This document shows, piece after piece, positions 8,807 through 18,305 of a stretch of DNA of 64,000 nt; the stretch's first letter is position 1; every line of letters begins with the position of its first letter. Made by a program: the position numbers and the translations under genes. This DNA comes from Pseudomonas sp. MM223 (lineage in GTDB: Bacteria; Pseudomonadota; Gammaproteobacteria; Pseudomonadales; Pseudomonadaceae), in contig OX352322.1 of assembly GCA_947090765.1 (NCBI GenBank), positions 1,445,501-1,509,500 of the forward strand, given 5' to 3'. Below the pieces are notes generated by a model, which had not been told where the DNA came from, did no database searches, and saw nothing but the letters and a program-made list of their open reading frames with translations.

Positions 8807-11294
8807 TTAGATGGTCGAAGTCTCCAGGCCATCGTCGCGGTGCAGGGCCACCTGGCGGATCGACAGCCGCAGTTCGGCCGACAGCACACGCTTGGCCACA
8901 CCTTCGGCCAGGCTCACCGAGCTTGTCGTGATAACCCAGCTTGCCTTGCCCGTCGGCATGCAGCACGCCTTGCTGGAGCAAGGTCTGGATGAAGTGGCGG
9001 AACAGCGTCTTGTCGAAGAACTCCGGGGCATTCAGGCCATGCAGGATCGACAGGCGCTGGGCCATCATCACGCACAAGTCTTCCAGCGCTTCGGCGCTGA
9101 GGCTGTTCTGGCCGCTGTTGAGCAGCAACGAGGTGGCCATGTAGAAGCGCTGCAGGGTCTGGGTAATGGTGCGGGCGAGCAGGGTCAGCAACACGAACTG
9201 CCGCGAGCTGGGTGCCGGGCGCACGTACACGTCGTTTTCCTGGCGCAGCAGGCCTTGTTCCACCAGCGCGGCCAGCCATTGGTCGATCACCTCGTCCAGT
9301 TGCTCTGGCGCCCAGCGCAGGAACAGTTCGGCCTGCAGGTACGGGTACAACGCGTGCACATACTGGCCCAGCAGTTCACGGCTCATGCGCGAGCTGCTGA
9401 GGAAAAAGCTGGCCAGCAGCGCCGGCAGGGCGAAGATGTGCAGCACGTTGTTGCGGTAATAGGTCATCAGTACCGCATTGCCTTCATCCAGGTAGAGGAT
9501 GCGGCCCAGGGCGTCCTTTTGCTCGGCCACCAGGTTCATGCTGCGCACGTGTTCGATCAATGCCTGGCCGTCGCCGTCGGGCAGGGTGGTGTGCGGCGAG
9601 TAGGGCACCTGGCGCAGCAAGGCCAGGTACAGGTCCAGCACGCGGGTCAGGGCGCGTTCGTCCAGGGCCAGGCGGCTGGTGGACAGCAGCGCCAGGGCCA
9701 CCAGGTTGACCGGGTTGATGGCGGCCGCCTCGTTGAGGTGCCGGGCCACGGTTTCGCCCAGGCGGGTGGTGGTAGCGTTGAGCCAGGCCGGGCGGTACTG
9801 CGGGCCGTGATCCTGCTCACGCCAGCCGGGCTGTTGCTCGTCGAGGAAACCGGCGAGGCGGATGGGTTCGCCGAAGTTGACGTAAACCTGGCCAAAGCGC
9901 TGTTTGAGCGCGCCAAACACCTTGAAGATGTCGAACACCGACTCCTTCTTTTTACTGGCACCGCGCAGTTCGCCCAGGTAGGTGCGGCCTTCGAGCACGC
10001 GCTCGTAGCCGATGTACACCGGCACGAACACCACCGGTGTACGCGACGAGCGCAGGAAGCTGCGCAGAGTAATGGCCAGCATCCCGGTACGCGGCTGCAG
10101 CATGCGCCCGGTGCGCGAGCGGCCACCTTCGACGAAGTACTCGACCGGGAAGCCTTTGGTGTACAGGGTGTGCAGGTACTCGTTGAACACGGCGGTGTAC
10201 AGCGGGTTGCCCTTGAACGTGCGGCGCATGAAGAAGGCGCCGCCACGGCGCAGCAGGTTACCCACCACCGGCATGTTGAGGTTGATGCCCGCGGCCACGT
10301 GCGGCGGGGTGAGGCCGTTGCGGAACAGCAGGTACGACAGCAGCAGGTAGTCGATGTGGCTGCGGTGGCACGGCACGTAGATCACTTCGTGGCCGGGGGC
10401 TATGCCCTGAACCTGTTCGATATGGTTGACCTTGATGCCGTCGTAGATCTTGTTCCAGAACCAGCTCAGCACCACTTCGAGAAAACGGATGACTGTGTAG
10501 GTGTAGTCCGAGGCGATCTCGTTGCCATACCGCAGTGCCTGGGCCTCGGCCTTGGCCAGTGGCAGGTTCTCGCGCTGGGCCTCGTCGGCGATGGCCTGGC
10601 GCACCTGCGGGGCATGAATCAGGCCTTTGACCAGGTTGCGCCGGTGCGAGATGTCCGGGCCGATGACGGCGGTCTTGAGGTTGCGAAAATGCACGCGCAT
10701 CAGGCGCTGGGCCATGCGCACGGTGCGCTCGTGCCCCTTGTTGTGCTGCACCAGTTCGCGCAGGTGGATGGGCGCGGAGAATTGCACCCGGGTCTTGCGC
10801 CCCAGGATCAGCACGGTCAGCAGCCGGCGCAGGCGCCCGGTCACTGCCCAGCTGTCGGCAAACAGCAGTTTCCACGGGCTGGATTCGCTGGCCGGGGTCT
10901 GCCCCCAGAACACGCTGACCGGGATGATTTGCGCATCTTCTTCGGCATGCTGGCTGACGGCAGCCACCAGGCGCTCAAGCGTGGGCGGGGCGCCGCTTTT
11001 GTCCTGGCGGCCGAGCCAGTCCGGGTCGGGGGTCAGGTAGAAGAACCCGGCAGGCTCCTGCAGTGGGCCGACCGCAACCGGCAGCACCGGGCGCGGCAGC
11101 CCCGCCTTGGTGCACTCCTGGTCGAGCACGGCCAGGTCGGTGAGCGCAGGCGAGGGCAGCGCATAGAACACCGGCCGGCTGCGGTCGAGGTTGAGGGACA
11201 TGGAAGACTGGTTGATGGTCTCGGAGCGCACCCACAGGTACAACAGGCGACGCAGGGCGCCGAAGATCAGGCGGCGCAGGGGGGAACGGGTCAT
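8807..11294 (-). pseudogene. plsB: plsB, glycerol-3-phosphate 1-O-acyltransferase (frameshifted as sequenced near 8911)
   Basis: Membrane enzyme for the first step of phospholipid synthesis, acylating sn-glycerol-3-phosphate from acyl-CoA or acyl-ACP. The acyltransferase blocks are intact: HRSHIDYLL (block I, around residue 310), [19 protein letters not shown] and [10 protein letters not shown]. At about residue 795 the reading frame breaks. The minus strand has GGTGAGCCTGGCC where GGTGAGCTGGCC would keep the frame, an extra base at 8911-8912. Removing it gives a family-like ending ([17 protein letters not shown], then a stop at 8807) and exactly 828 aa. Read literally, translation runs out of frame to 8727 with an unrelated tail (855 aa). 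A sequencing error is the likely cause because the gene is normally essential. Confidence 0.9.
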
Positions 11295-11525
11295 GGGGTG
11301 TGTGCCCTGGGTGTGATTTTCAGGTGAGTATCCAGCTATTTAGTCTGCCGTATCGGCGTAAGTTCAGCAAAAAACGGCCAACGGCGGGACCGTCATCAAT
11401 TTTTTTGTTCTGTGTCATATACTCGGCCTGCCACTTGCAGGATATTTCAGCAAGCGGCGTTGGCACGGGGCCGTGAGCTCATGCCTACAAGGCGATCTTC
11501 ACAATAAAAATCCGGAGTAGTTCAG

Positions 11526-11735
11526 ATGTCGTCTCGTGAGACTGGGAATGTAAAGTGGTTCAACGATGCCAAGGGTTATGGCTTCATTCAGCGCGAAGGT
11601 GGTGCGGATGTGTTCGTCCACTATCGGGCGATCCGCGGTGAGGGGCATCGTACCCTGGTCGAAGGGCAGCGGGTGGAGTACGCCTGCGTGCAGGGCCAGA
11701 AAGGCCTGCAAGCCGAAGACGTAGTGGGCCTCTGA
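11526..11735 (+). CDS. cold-shock domain protein (CspA family)
   Basis: A 69-aa single cold-shock domain that binds single-stranded nucleic acids. RNP1-like KGYGFIQ and RNP2-like DVFVHY are both present, after the family opening [19 protein letters not shown] lies 8 bases before the ATG. The 231-base gap to the divergent plsB start contains a TATACT -10-like hexamer at 11418-11423, giving a leader of roughly 95 bases, as is common for cold-shock genes. The same neighbourhood (cold-shock gene, hypothetical, rlmA, dapE, ndvB) is found in P. aeruginosa. Whether this member is cold-induced cannot be told from sequence. Confidence 0.92.
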   Translation: MSSRETGNVKWFNDAKGYGFIQREGGADVFVHYRAIRGEGHRTLVEGQRVEYACVQGQKGLQAEDVVGL

Positions 11736-11752
11736 GCCTCATGCGGTAGGCC

Positions 11753-11788
11753 TCAAGCTGCAAGTTGACCGTGTAACTTGCAGCCTGA
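11753..11788. terminator. convergent hairpin terminator between the csp gene and the hypothetical gene
   Basis: Perfect 10-bp stem GCTGCAAGTT/AACTTGCAGC (11757-11766 and 11775-11784) with an 8-base loop, extended by three more pairs after a mismatch. It lies midway between two convergent genes. The following T-rich stretch on the plus strand is weak (CTTGTTT). Confidence 0.6.
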
Positions 11789-11799
11789 AGCAACTTGTT

Positions 11800-12177
11800 T
11801 CAGCTGGTACGCCAGGTGATTTCCTCTTCACCGTCGGCGCTGATGCGGACCCAGCGGTCGGCATCTTCTTCCCCATCTTCCTCAACCCAGCCACCCGGCG
11901 CGCAGCGCACTTCCACACCCAGTGCGGCAAATGCATCGCGGGCGCAGGCGACATCATCGGCCCATGGGGTCTGGTCACTTTCCAGGTACAGGCTGTTCCA
12001 TTTCCCTACAGCCTTGGGTAGCCAGGTGACCGGAATGTTACCGGCCTTGCATTTGAACGTCTGACCTTTCTGCTGCCATTCGCTGCAAGGGCCAATCGCC
12101 TTGGCGAGCCACTCGGCAATCTGCTTGTGGTCGACGTCGGCGTCCTTCAGGTAGATCTCGATATCTGGTTGGCGCAT
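11800..12177 (-). CDS. conserved hypothetical protein, last gene of the dapE-rlmA unit
   Basis: A 125-aa acidic soluble protein with no signal peptide or membrane segment. It opens with IEIYLKDADVDHKQIAEWLAKAIGPC, which includes a helix of the AEWLAKAIG kind, has three cysteines (around residues 31, 43 and 78) and many tryptophans (7 in 125), and ends in a very acidic segment (EEDGEEDADRW). It begins 17 bases after rlmA on the same strand, so it is probably expressed with dapE and rlmA. I do not recognise a named domain. The position next to rlmA is conserved in other pseudomonads, which argues for a real gene. Confidence 0.75.
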   Translation of the reverse strand: MRQPDIEIYLKDADVDHKQIAEWLAKAIGPCSEWQQKGQTFKCKAGNIPVTWLPKAVGKWNSLYLESDQTPWADDVACARDAFAALGVEVRCAPGGWVEEDGEEDADRWVRISADGEEEITWRTS

Positions 12178-12194
12178 AAGGGCTCCGGGTGTGC

Positions 12195-13007
12195 TCAGTC
12201 TTGGCGCACGAAATAGTCATAACGCATGGAAACCGTAACCTCGAACGGCTCGGGCTGGTCGATCACCCGGGCGCGCTTTTCGGCGCTGGCGCGCCAGCCG
12301 TGCGGGGTCATGGCCAGCAGGTCGGCGCGTGCCTTGGGCAGGGCCAGGCTCAGGCGAAACTCCAGCGTTTCGCTATGGGCGTGGGCCATGCCTTCGGGGA
12401 CGAGGGCCAGGTGCTTGTCGTCGGCATAAGGGCGTACTTCATCGTAGAGCACCTCGCGCAACTCCATCAGGTGGCCGCTGGTCGGGCCAACCCGCATCAG
12501 GCCGCCGCCGGGGCTGAGCAGGCGCTTGGCCTCGGCCCAGTCCAGCGGGCTGAACACGCTGGCGATGAACTGGCAGCTGGCGTCGGCCAGCGGTACGCGG
12601 GCCATGCTGGCGACCATCCAGGTGACCTGTGGCGCGCGGCGGCAGGCACGCTTGACGGCCTCGCGGGAGATGTCCAGGGCGTAACCGTCGGCAGCCGGCA
12701 GGGCCTGGGCAAGCAGCGCGGTGTAGTAACCTTCGCCGCAGCCGATGTCCAGCCAGGCGCCGGGCTGGCGCTCGGCGGCAAGCTCGGCCAGGCGGCGGGC
12801 GACCGGGGCGTAGTGACCCGCGTCGAGAAAGTCGCGGCGCGCCTCGACCATGGCCTGGTTGTCACCCGGGTCGCGGCTGTTCTTGTGCTGCACCGGCAGC
12901 AAGTTCAGGTAACCCTGGCGGGCGCGATCGAAGCGGTGGCCGGCCGGGCACACCACACTGTTGTCGAGCCGGCTCAGCGGCGCCTGGCAAAGAGGGCAGG
13001 CGAGCAT
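12195..13007 (-). CDS. rlmA: RlmA-type 23S rRNA (guanine-N1) methyltransferase
   Basis: A 270-aa SAM-dependent methyltransferase. The N-terminal zinc finger is visible as CPLC near residue 4 and CPAGH near residue 20, followed by the FDRARQGYLNLLP segment typical of RlmA. Motif I is LDIGCGEGYYTALLAQ (around residue 86), and the motif IV region is SVFSPLDW. RlmA methylates G745 of 23S rRNA in E. coli (the RlmAI type); the same target is inferred here. Its ATG overlaps the dapE stop (TGATG), so the two are translationally coupled. Confidence 0.88.
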   Translation of the reverse strand: MLACPLCQAPLSRLDNSVVCPAGHRFDRARQGYLNLLPVQHKNSRDPGDNQAMVEARRDFLDAGHYAPVARRLAELAAERQPGAWLDIGCGEGYYTALLAQALPAADGYALDISREAVKRACRRAPQVTWMVASMARVPLADASCQFIASVFSPLDWAEAKRLLSPGGGLMRVGPTSGHLMELREVLYDEVRPYADDKHLALVPEGMAHAHSETLEFRLSLALPKARADLLAMTPHGWRASAEKRARVIDQPEPFEVTVSMRYDYFVRQD

Positions 13008-14158
13008 CAGGCGAGCAACCGGACCAGGGTCTGGTAGTAGATTTCGGTCAGCAGGTCGAGGTCGCTGGCCAGGATCCGTTCGTCCACCTGGTGGATGGTG
13101 GCGTTGACCGGGCCAAGCTCGACCACCTGGGTACCCATGGTGGCAATGAAGCGGCCATCGGAGGTGCCGCCGCTGGTGGACGGCTGGGTGTCACGGCCGG
13201 TGACGCCCTTGATGCTGTGTGCCACGGCGTCGAGCAGTGCACCGGGTTCGGTGAGGAACGGCAGGCCCGACAGCGCCCAGTCGATCGACCAGTCCAGTTC
13301 ATGCTTGTCGAGAATCGCCGACACCCGCGCCTGCAAGCCTTCCACGGTCGACTCGGTGGAGAAGCGGAAATTGAACAGCGCGGTCAGGTCGCCCGGTACC
13401 ACGTTGGTGGCGCCGGTGCCGGAATTAAGGTTGGAGATCTGGAAGCTGGTCGGCGGGAAGAACGCGTTGCCTTCGTCCCAGTGCTCGGCTGCCAGCTCCG
13501 CCAGGGCCGGGGCGGCCAGGTGGATCGGGTTACGGGCCAGGTGCGGGTAGGCCACGTGGCCCTGCTTGCCGCGCACGGTCAGTTTGGCACCCAGCGAGCC
13601 GCGGCGGCCGTTCTTGACCACGTCACCCAGCAGGGTGGTGCTGGAGGGTTCGCCAACGATGCACCAGTCCAGGCGTTCGTTGCGGGCTTTCAGGCGCTCG
13701 ACCACTGCCTTGGTACCGTGGTGGGCCGGGCCTTCTTCGTCGCTGGTGATCAGGAAGGCGACCTTGCCGCGGTGGTTCGGGTAGTCGTGCACGAAGCGCT
13801 CGCTGGCGATCACCATGGAGGCCAGGCTGCCTTTCATGTCGGCGGCGCCGCGGCCGCAGAGCATGCCGTCAGCGTCGATCAGCGCTTCGAACGGTTCGTG
13901 CTGCCATTGCTGCACCGGGCCGGTGGGCACCACGTCGGTGTGGCCGGCAAAGCACAGTACCGGGCCGTCCTGAGTGCCGTGGGTGGCCCAGAAGTTGTCG
14001 ACGTCTTCAATGCGCATTGGCTCGAGCTCGAAGCCCACGGCGCCCAGGCGCTTCATCATCTGCGCCTGGCAGTCGGCGTCGACAGGGGTGACCGAGGGGC
14101 GACGGATCAGGTCACAGGCCAGTTGAAGGGTGGGCGAGAGCTCGGCAGGGGCCGTCAT
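13007..14158 (-). CDS. dapE: succinyl-diaminopimelate desuccinylase DapE
   Basis: A 383-aa M20-family di-zinc hydrolase that converts N-succinyl-LL-diaminopimelate to LL-diaminopimelate and succinate in lysine and peptidoglycan precursor synthesis. The metal and catalytic motifs are in order: [13 protein letters not shown] (His ligand, about residue 74), [12 protein letters not shown] (bridging Asp), [12 protein letters not shown] (catalytic Glu-Glu), and near the C-terminus the dimer and metal region GGTSDGRF and [14 protein letters not shown]. Its length matches the family. It heads a minus-strand group with rlmA and the 125-aa hypothetical. dapD and dapC, the neighbouring steps, are at separate sites in this window. 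Confidence 0.96.
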   Translation of the reverse strand: MTAPAELSPTLQLACDLIRRPSVTPVDADCQAQMMKRLGAVGFELEPMRIEDVDNFWATHGTQDGPVLCFAGHTDVVPTGPVQQWQHEPFEALIDADGMLCGRGAADMKGSLASMVIASERFVHDYPNHRGKVAFLITSDEEGPAHHGTKAVVERLKARNERLDWCIVGEPSSTTLLGDVVKNGRRGSLGAKLTVRGKQGHVAYPHLARNPIHLAAPALAELAAEHWDEGNAFFPPTSFQISNLNSGTGATNVVPGDLTALFNFRFSTESTVEGLQARVSAILDKHELDWSIDWALSGLPFLTEPGALLDAVAHSIKGVTGRDTQPSTSGGTSDGRFIATMGTQVVELGPVNATIHQVDERILASDLDLLTEIYYQTLVRLLA

Positions 14159-14229
14159 GGGGGACTCCGGGGCAAGGCAAGGCGGGGAAATCTGAGGGGC
14201 GTTATCTTATATCAAACAGGCCGTCCGGT

Positions 14230-14335
14230 GGGGCCGCTTTGCGGCCTTTCGCGGCACGAGGCCGCTCCTACAGGGGACCACGCTGCCTTTGTAGGAGCGG
14301 CCTTGTGCCGCGAAAGGGCTGCAAAGCAGCCCCGG
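14230..14335. repeat. REP/BIME palindrome pair (type 2)
   Basis: A different core from type 1: TTTCGCGGCACGAGGCCGCTCCTACA and an inverted copy, closed by the GGGGCCGC/GCAGCCCC outer stem. It fills the gap between ndvB and dapE, both on the minus strand, so it probably separates their transcripts. One base differs between arms (GCACGAGG versus GCACAAGG). Confidence 0.88.
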
Positions 14336-14340
14336 CAATC

Positions 14341-16939
14341 TCAAGCCTGCTGCGGTTCAGCGGCCTTTTCTATCGGCTTGGGCAGCGAAGACAGCAACGC
14401 CATCACCAGTGCCGCCACATAAGGCAACGACTGCACCAGCAGCATCGCTACCCAGAAGCGCATGTCCGAACTCGGCAGCCCCTGCACCAGGTAGATGCCC
14501 AGTGCTGCACCCCACAGCAGTAACATGATGAACAGCTCTTCCCGCGCTTCGGACAGTGCCACCAGCAACCCATGGCTGTCGGCATTCTTTGGCGTGCGGA
14601 AGAACGGCATGCTGCTGGTGAAGAAGCCGTACAGCACTGCCTTGGCAATGGTGTGCGACAGCGCCAGGCCGGCCAGCGCTGCGGCGAAGGCGTCCTTGAG
14701 GTTGACCCCCACCGCGCGGCGGTAAAGGAAGATGATCTTGCCGACCTTGAAGAAGAACAGCGCCAGCGGCGGAATGGCAAAGATCATCAGCGGCGGGTCA
14801 ACACGGTGCGGCACGATGATCATCGCCGCTGACCACAGCAGCGCGCCGATGGTGAAGAAGATGTTCATGCCGTCGGCCACCCATGGCAGCCAGCCGGCCA
14901 GGAAGTGGTAGCGCTGGCCACGGGTCAGCTCGCTGCCCTTGCCACGCAACAGGGCGCTGGCGTGGTGCTTGATGATCTGAATGGCACCATAGGCCCAGCG
15001 GAAACGCTGCTTCTTGAAGTCGATGAAGGTGTCAGGCATCAGGCCCTTGCCGTAGCTGTTGTGGGCGTAGGCGGCCGACAGGCCCTTCTCGAACACGCGC
15101 AGGCCCAGTTCGGCATCCTCGCAGATGCACCATTCGGCCCAGCCCAGGCTCCTCCAGTACCGTGCGCCGGGTCATGGTCATGGTGCCGTGCTGGATGATG
15201 GCGTCACGGTCGTTGCGGGTGACCATGCCAATGTGGAAGAAGCCCTTGTACTCGCTGTAGCACAGCTTCTTGAAGGCGCTTTCGTGCTGGTCGCGGTAGT
15301 CCTGCGGCGATTGCACCACGGCAATTTTCGGGTCGGCAAAATGCGGCACCATGTGCTTGAGCCAGTTGCGGTCCACGCAGTAGTCCGAGTCGATCACCGC
15401 GATGACTTCGGCGTCCTTGGCGGTGTGCGGGAGCAAGTAGTTCAGCGCGCCGCCCTTGAAGCCGGCCAGTGGCGCCACGTGGAAGAACTTGAAGCGCTCG
15501 CCGAGCTTCTCGCAGTGGGCCTTCAGCGGTTCCCACACGGCCGGGTCCTTGGTGTTGTTGTCGATCACCAGCACTTCGTAGTCGGGGTAGTCCAGCGCGG
15601 CCAGGGCGTCGAGGGTCTGCTTCACCATCTCGGGTGGCTCGTTGTAGCACGGCACATGCACCGACACCTTGGGCCGGTAGGCGCTGTCGGCCTGCACCGG
15701 CAGGAACTCACGCCGGCGCTTGTGTATCCAGACTGCCTCGGCCAGTTCATGGGCCTCGGTCAGCAGCACGATGAACACGCCCAGCGCGCCAAGGGCTAGC
15801 AGCACGCCCACGGTCAGGCTGAACCAGGTGCTGTATTGCTGGCTGTAGTCGTAGGCAATCCACACCAGTACCGACCCGCACAGGAAGGTGATGAAGGTGA
15901 GGAAGGTGCGGCCGCGCTGGCGCAGGGCCGAGCCGTCGATGAACAGCACCATCAGGGCGATCATTGCCAGCACCACCGAGGCCACCGCCAGCGCACGCCA
16001 TTGCGGGATCGCCACCACCGGGCCGTCGAAGTTGAATTTTTGCTGGCGCTCGGCGTTGTACACGCCCCAGTAGGCGCCTACCGAGCCTTCGTCGCTGGCC
16101 TTCCACGGCTGGTCGTAGGCTTCGATGACAAAGTAGTTGTAGCCACGGCGGTTGAGGGTGTTGACCAGGGTGCGCAGGTAGATGGCCTGGTCGGCCTGGC
16201 TGGCATCGGCGCCCCCACGCATGCGGCCGTTGCTCGGCCAGCCGACTTCCGACAGCAGCAGGGGTTTACGTGGGAACTGGTGCTTCAGCTCCCGGGCGCG
16301 GTCGAGCACAAACTCGACCGAATCCTTCATCGGCACGAATTCCCAGTAGGGCAGGATGTGCGCGGCAATCAGGTCGACGTGCTTGGCAATCTCGGGGTTT
16401 TCCTTCCAGATGTGCCATTGCTCACTGGTGGTGACTGGTACCTTGACGGCTGCGCGTACCCGGTCCAGGTATTTGATCAGGTTTTCAGGGGTAACCTCTT
16501 CACGGAACAGCGCCTCGTTACCCACCACCACCCGCACCACGCTACGCGAGGTGTTGGCCAGCTGGATGGCCGTGGCGATTTCGCGCTCGTTGCGCTCCAG
16601 GTCCGGGCTGATCCAGATGCCCAGCGTCACCCGCAAGCCGAACTCCTCGGCCAGGCGCGGGATGTCGGCCTGGGTGCCCTCCACGGTATAGATACGGATG
16701 CTGTCGGTCAGTTTGCTTAACTGCTCCAGGTCCTGGCGCATCTCGTCGTCAGTGGGGTACTGGCCTTTCTGCGGGCTTTCACCCAGGCGGAACGGCGAAT
16801 ACGAAAAGCCAGAGATCTGCTCTGGCCAGGCGGGGGCGGAAACCGGGCGGTTGATCAGTGCCCAGAACCCGGTGAACAACGCGGCGATGGCCAGGACCAC
16901 GACCAGGTTCAGGCCGAATTTACGTGAAGACATTGTCAT
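14341..16939 (-). pseudogene. ndvB: NdvB-like beta-1,3-glucan synthase, GH17 plus GT2 fusion (frameshifted as sequenced near 15147)
   Basis: Membrane protein that builds periplasmic beta-(1,3)-glucans in pseudomonads. Order: TM helix (residues 8-30), a periplasmic GH17 beta-glucan transferase domain with catalytic VGNEALFRE and LLSEVGWPSNG (about residues 140 and 230), three TM helices (320-395), a GT2 domain with VPCYNEPPE and DXD in VIDSDYCVD, QRFRW, and a C-terminal TM bundle. The frame breaks at about residue 597, just before the GT2 EDAELG motif. The minus strand has GAGGAGCCTGGGCTGG where GAGGAGCTGGGCTGG would keep frame. Removing one base restores 865 aa, close to the family length. 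Translation as written stops at 15032. Sequencing error is likely, but loss of glucan synthesis is possible. Confidence 0.88.
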
Positions 16940-17020
16940 CCATATCTGTGGAGGTGATAGGACATTAAAGCAGGGTTGGTAGTCTCTTTCCTAACGATGC
17001 AGGCCATGGGCCCGCTGGCA

Positions 17021-17026
17021 TATAAT
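17021..17026 (+). promoter_or_regulatory. -10 hexamer (TATAAT) of the tcdA promoter
   Basis: A consensus TATAAT lies 26 bases before the tcdA start in the 113-base gap shared with the divergent ndvB gene. No good -35 hexamer is seen at 16-18 bases upstream, so the assignment rests on the -10 alone. Confidence 0.4.
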
Positions 17027-17052
17027 GCGCGCCGGTTTTTTGGGGTATGAAC

Positions 17053-17862
17053 ATGAGCACAGAAGATCCACGCTTCGCCGGCGTTGCCCGGCTGTATGGC
17101 GACCAGGGGCTGCAACGCCTGGGCCAGGCCCATGTGGGTGTGGTCGGCATTGGCGGGGTTGGTTCGTGGGTGGCCGAAGCGCTGGCCCGCAGCGGCGTGG
17201 GTGAAATTTCCCTGTTTGATCTGGACGACGTTTGCGTCAGCAACACCAACCGCCAGGCCCATGCCCTGGAAGGGCAGGTGGGGCGGCCCAAGGTCGAGGT
17301 CATGGCCGAGCGCCTGCGGGCGATCAACCCGGCGTGCACGGTGCATGCTGTGGCCGACTTCGTCACCCGTGAAACCATGGCCGAGCATATCCACGAGCAG
17401 CTGGACTGTGTGATCGATTGCATCGACAGCGTCATGGCCAAGGCTGCGTTGATTGCCTGGTGCCGGCGGCGCAAGATTGCCATCGTCACTACAGGTGGCG
17501 CTGGTGGGCAAATCGACCCGACACAAATCCAGATTGCCGACCTGAACAAGACCTTCAATGACCCGCTGGCCTCGCGGGTGCGCTCCACCCTGCGCCGCGA
17601 TTACAACTTTTCGCGCAACGTCAGCCGCAACTATGGCGTGCCGTGCGTGTTCTCCAGCGAGCAGTTGCGCTACCCAAAAGGTGATGGCAGCGTCTGCCTG
17701 CAGAAAAGCTTCGTGGGTGAGGGTGTAAGGCTGGACTGCTCGGGTGGCTTCGGCGCGGTGATGATGGTGACCGCCACCTTTGGCATGGTGGCGGCGAGCA
17801 AGGCAGTTGAAAAACTGGTAGCCGGTGCGCGGCGGCCCTCGGAACGGCTCAAGCCTGAGTAA
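17053..17862 (+). CDS. tcdA: tRNA threonylcarbamoyladenosine dehydratase TcdA (CsdL)
   Basis: A 269-aa E1-like ATP-dependent enzyme of the ThiF/MoeB family that cyclises the t6A37 side chain of tRNA to ct6A. GIGGVGSWVAEALARSG near residue 34 is the nucleotide-binding loop, DLDDVCVSNTNRQ holds the conserved Asp and Arg, and TGGAGGQIDPT marks the C-terminal half. The second in-frame ATG is chosen because GGGG lies at good spacing before it (an ATG two codons upstream is too close). It converges on csdE-csdA, the cysteine desulfurase system known to work with TcdA in E. coli, so the three probably form a functional group. Confidence 0.92.
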   Translation: MSTEDPRFAGVARLYGDQGLQRLGQAHVGVVGIGGVGSWVAEALARSGVGEISLFDLDDVCVSNTNRQAHALEGQVGRPKVEVMAERLRAINPACTVHAVADFVTRETMAEHIHEQLDCVIDCIDSVMAKAALIAWCRRRKIAIVTTGGAGGQIDPTQIQIADLNKTFNDPLASRVRSTLRRDYNFSRNVSRNYGVPCVFSSEQLRYPKGDGSVCLQKSFVGEGVRLDCSGGFGAVMMVTATFGMVAASKAVEKLVAGARRPSERLKPE

Positions 17863-17894
17863 CCATTCTCAGGCCTACGCTGTCTCTGTGGGAG

Positions 17895-18305
17895 CTAGCG
17901 GCTGTGGCTCAACTCCGCCATTCGCTGCAACACTGCATGCAGCCCGTTGCTGCGCGACGGCGACAGCTGGCGCTCCAGCCCCAGTTGGGTGAACCACTCA
18001 CGCAGATCAAGCCCGGCCAGCTCTTCACTGGCCAACCCCTGCACCCGAACCAGCAACAACGCCAGCAGCCCACGCAACAGGCGTGCATCGCTACTGGCCT
18101 TGAACTGCCACAAGCCCTCGACCTGCTCGGCTACCAGCCATACCAGGCTTTCGCAGCCATGCACCCGGTTGGCTTCGGTCTTGTCAGCGTCAGCCAACGG
18201 CTCCAGGCGGTCGCCCCACTGCATCAGCAACCGTGCGCGCTGTTCCCAGCCCTTGCCCTGTTCGAACGCTTCCAGCGCCTGGCGTGCTTGTTCCGGCAGG
18301 TTCAT
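17895..18305 (-). CDS. csdE: CsdE, SufE-family sulfur acceptor
   Basis: A 136-aa SufE/CsdE-like protein that accepts persulfide sulfur from its partner desulfurase. The acceptor cysteine lies in VHGCESLVWLV (about residue 51), the expected family position, after KTEANRVHGC. Its ATG overlaps the end of csdA by four bases, so the pair is translationally coupled and the proteins probably form a complex. Compared with SufE it has the shorter CsdE layout. The convergent neighbour is tcdA, 32 bases away, with no clear terminator between them. Confidence 0.88.
   Translation of the reverse strand: MNLPEQARQALEAFEQGKGWEQRARLLMQWGDRLEPLADADKTEANRVHGCESLVWLVAEQVEGLWQFKASSDARLLRGLLALLLVRVQGLASEELAGLDLREWFTQLGLERQLSPSRSNGLHAVLQRMAELSHSR

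Noticed and set aside
8811..11327. Long open frame on the plus strand opposite plsB (over 800 codons)
   Set aside because: It mirrors plsB codon structure, has no family motifs and no ribosome binding site; it is a by-product of GC-rich third positions.
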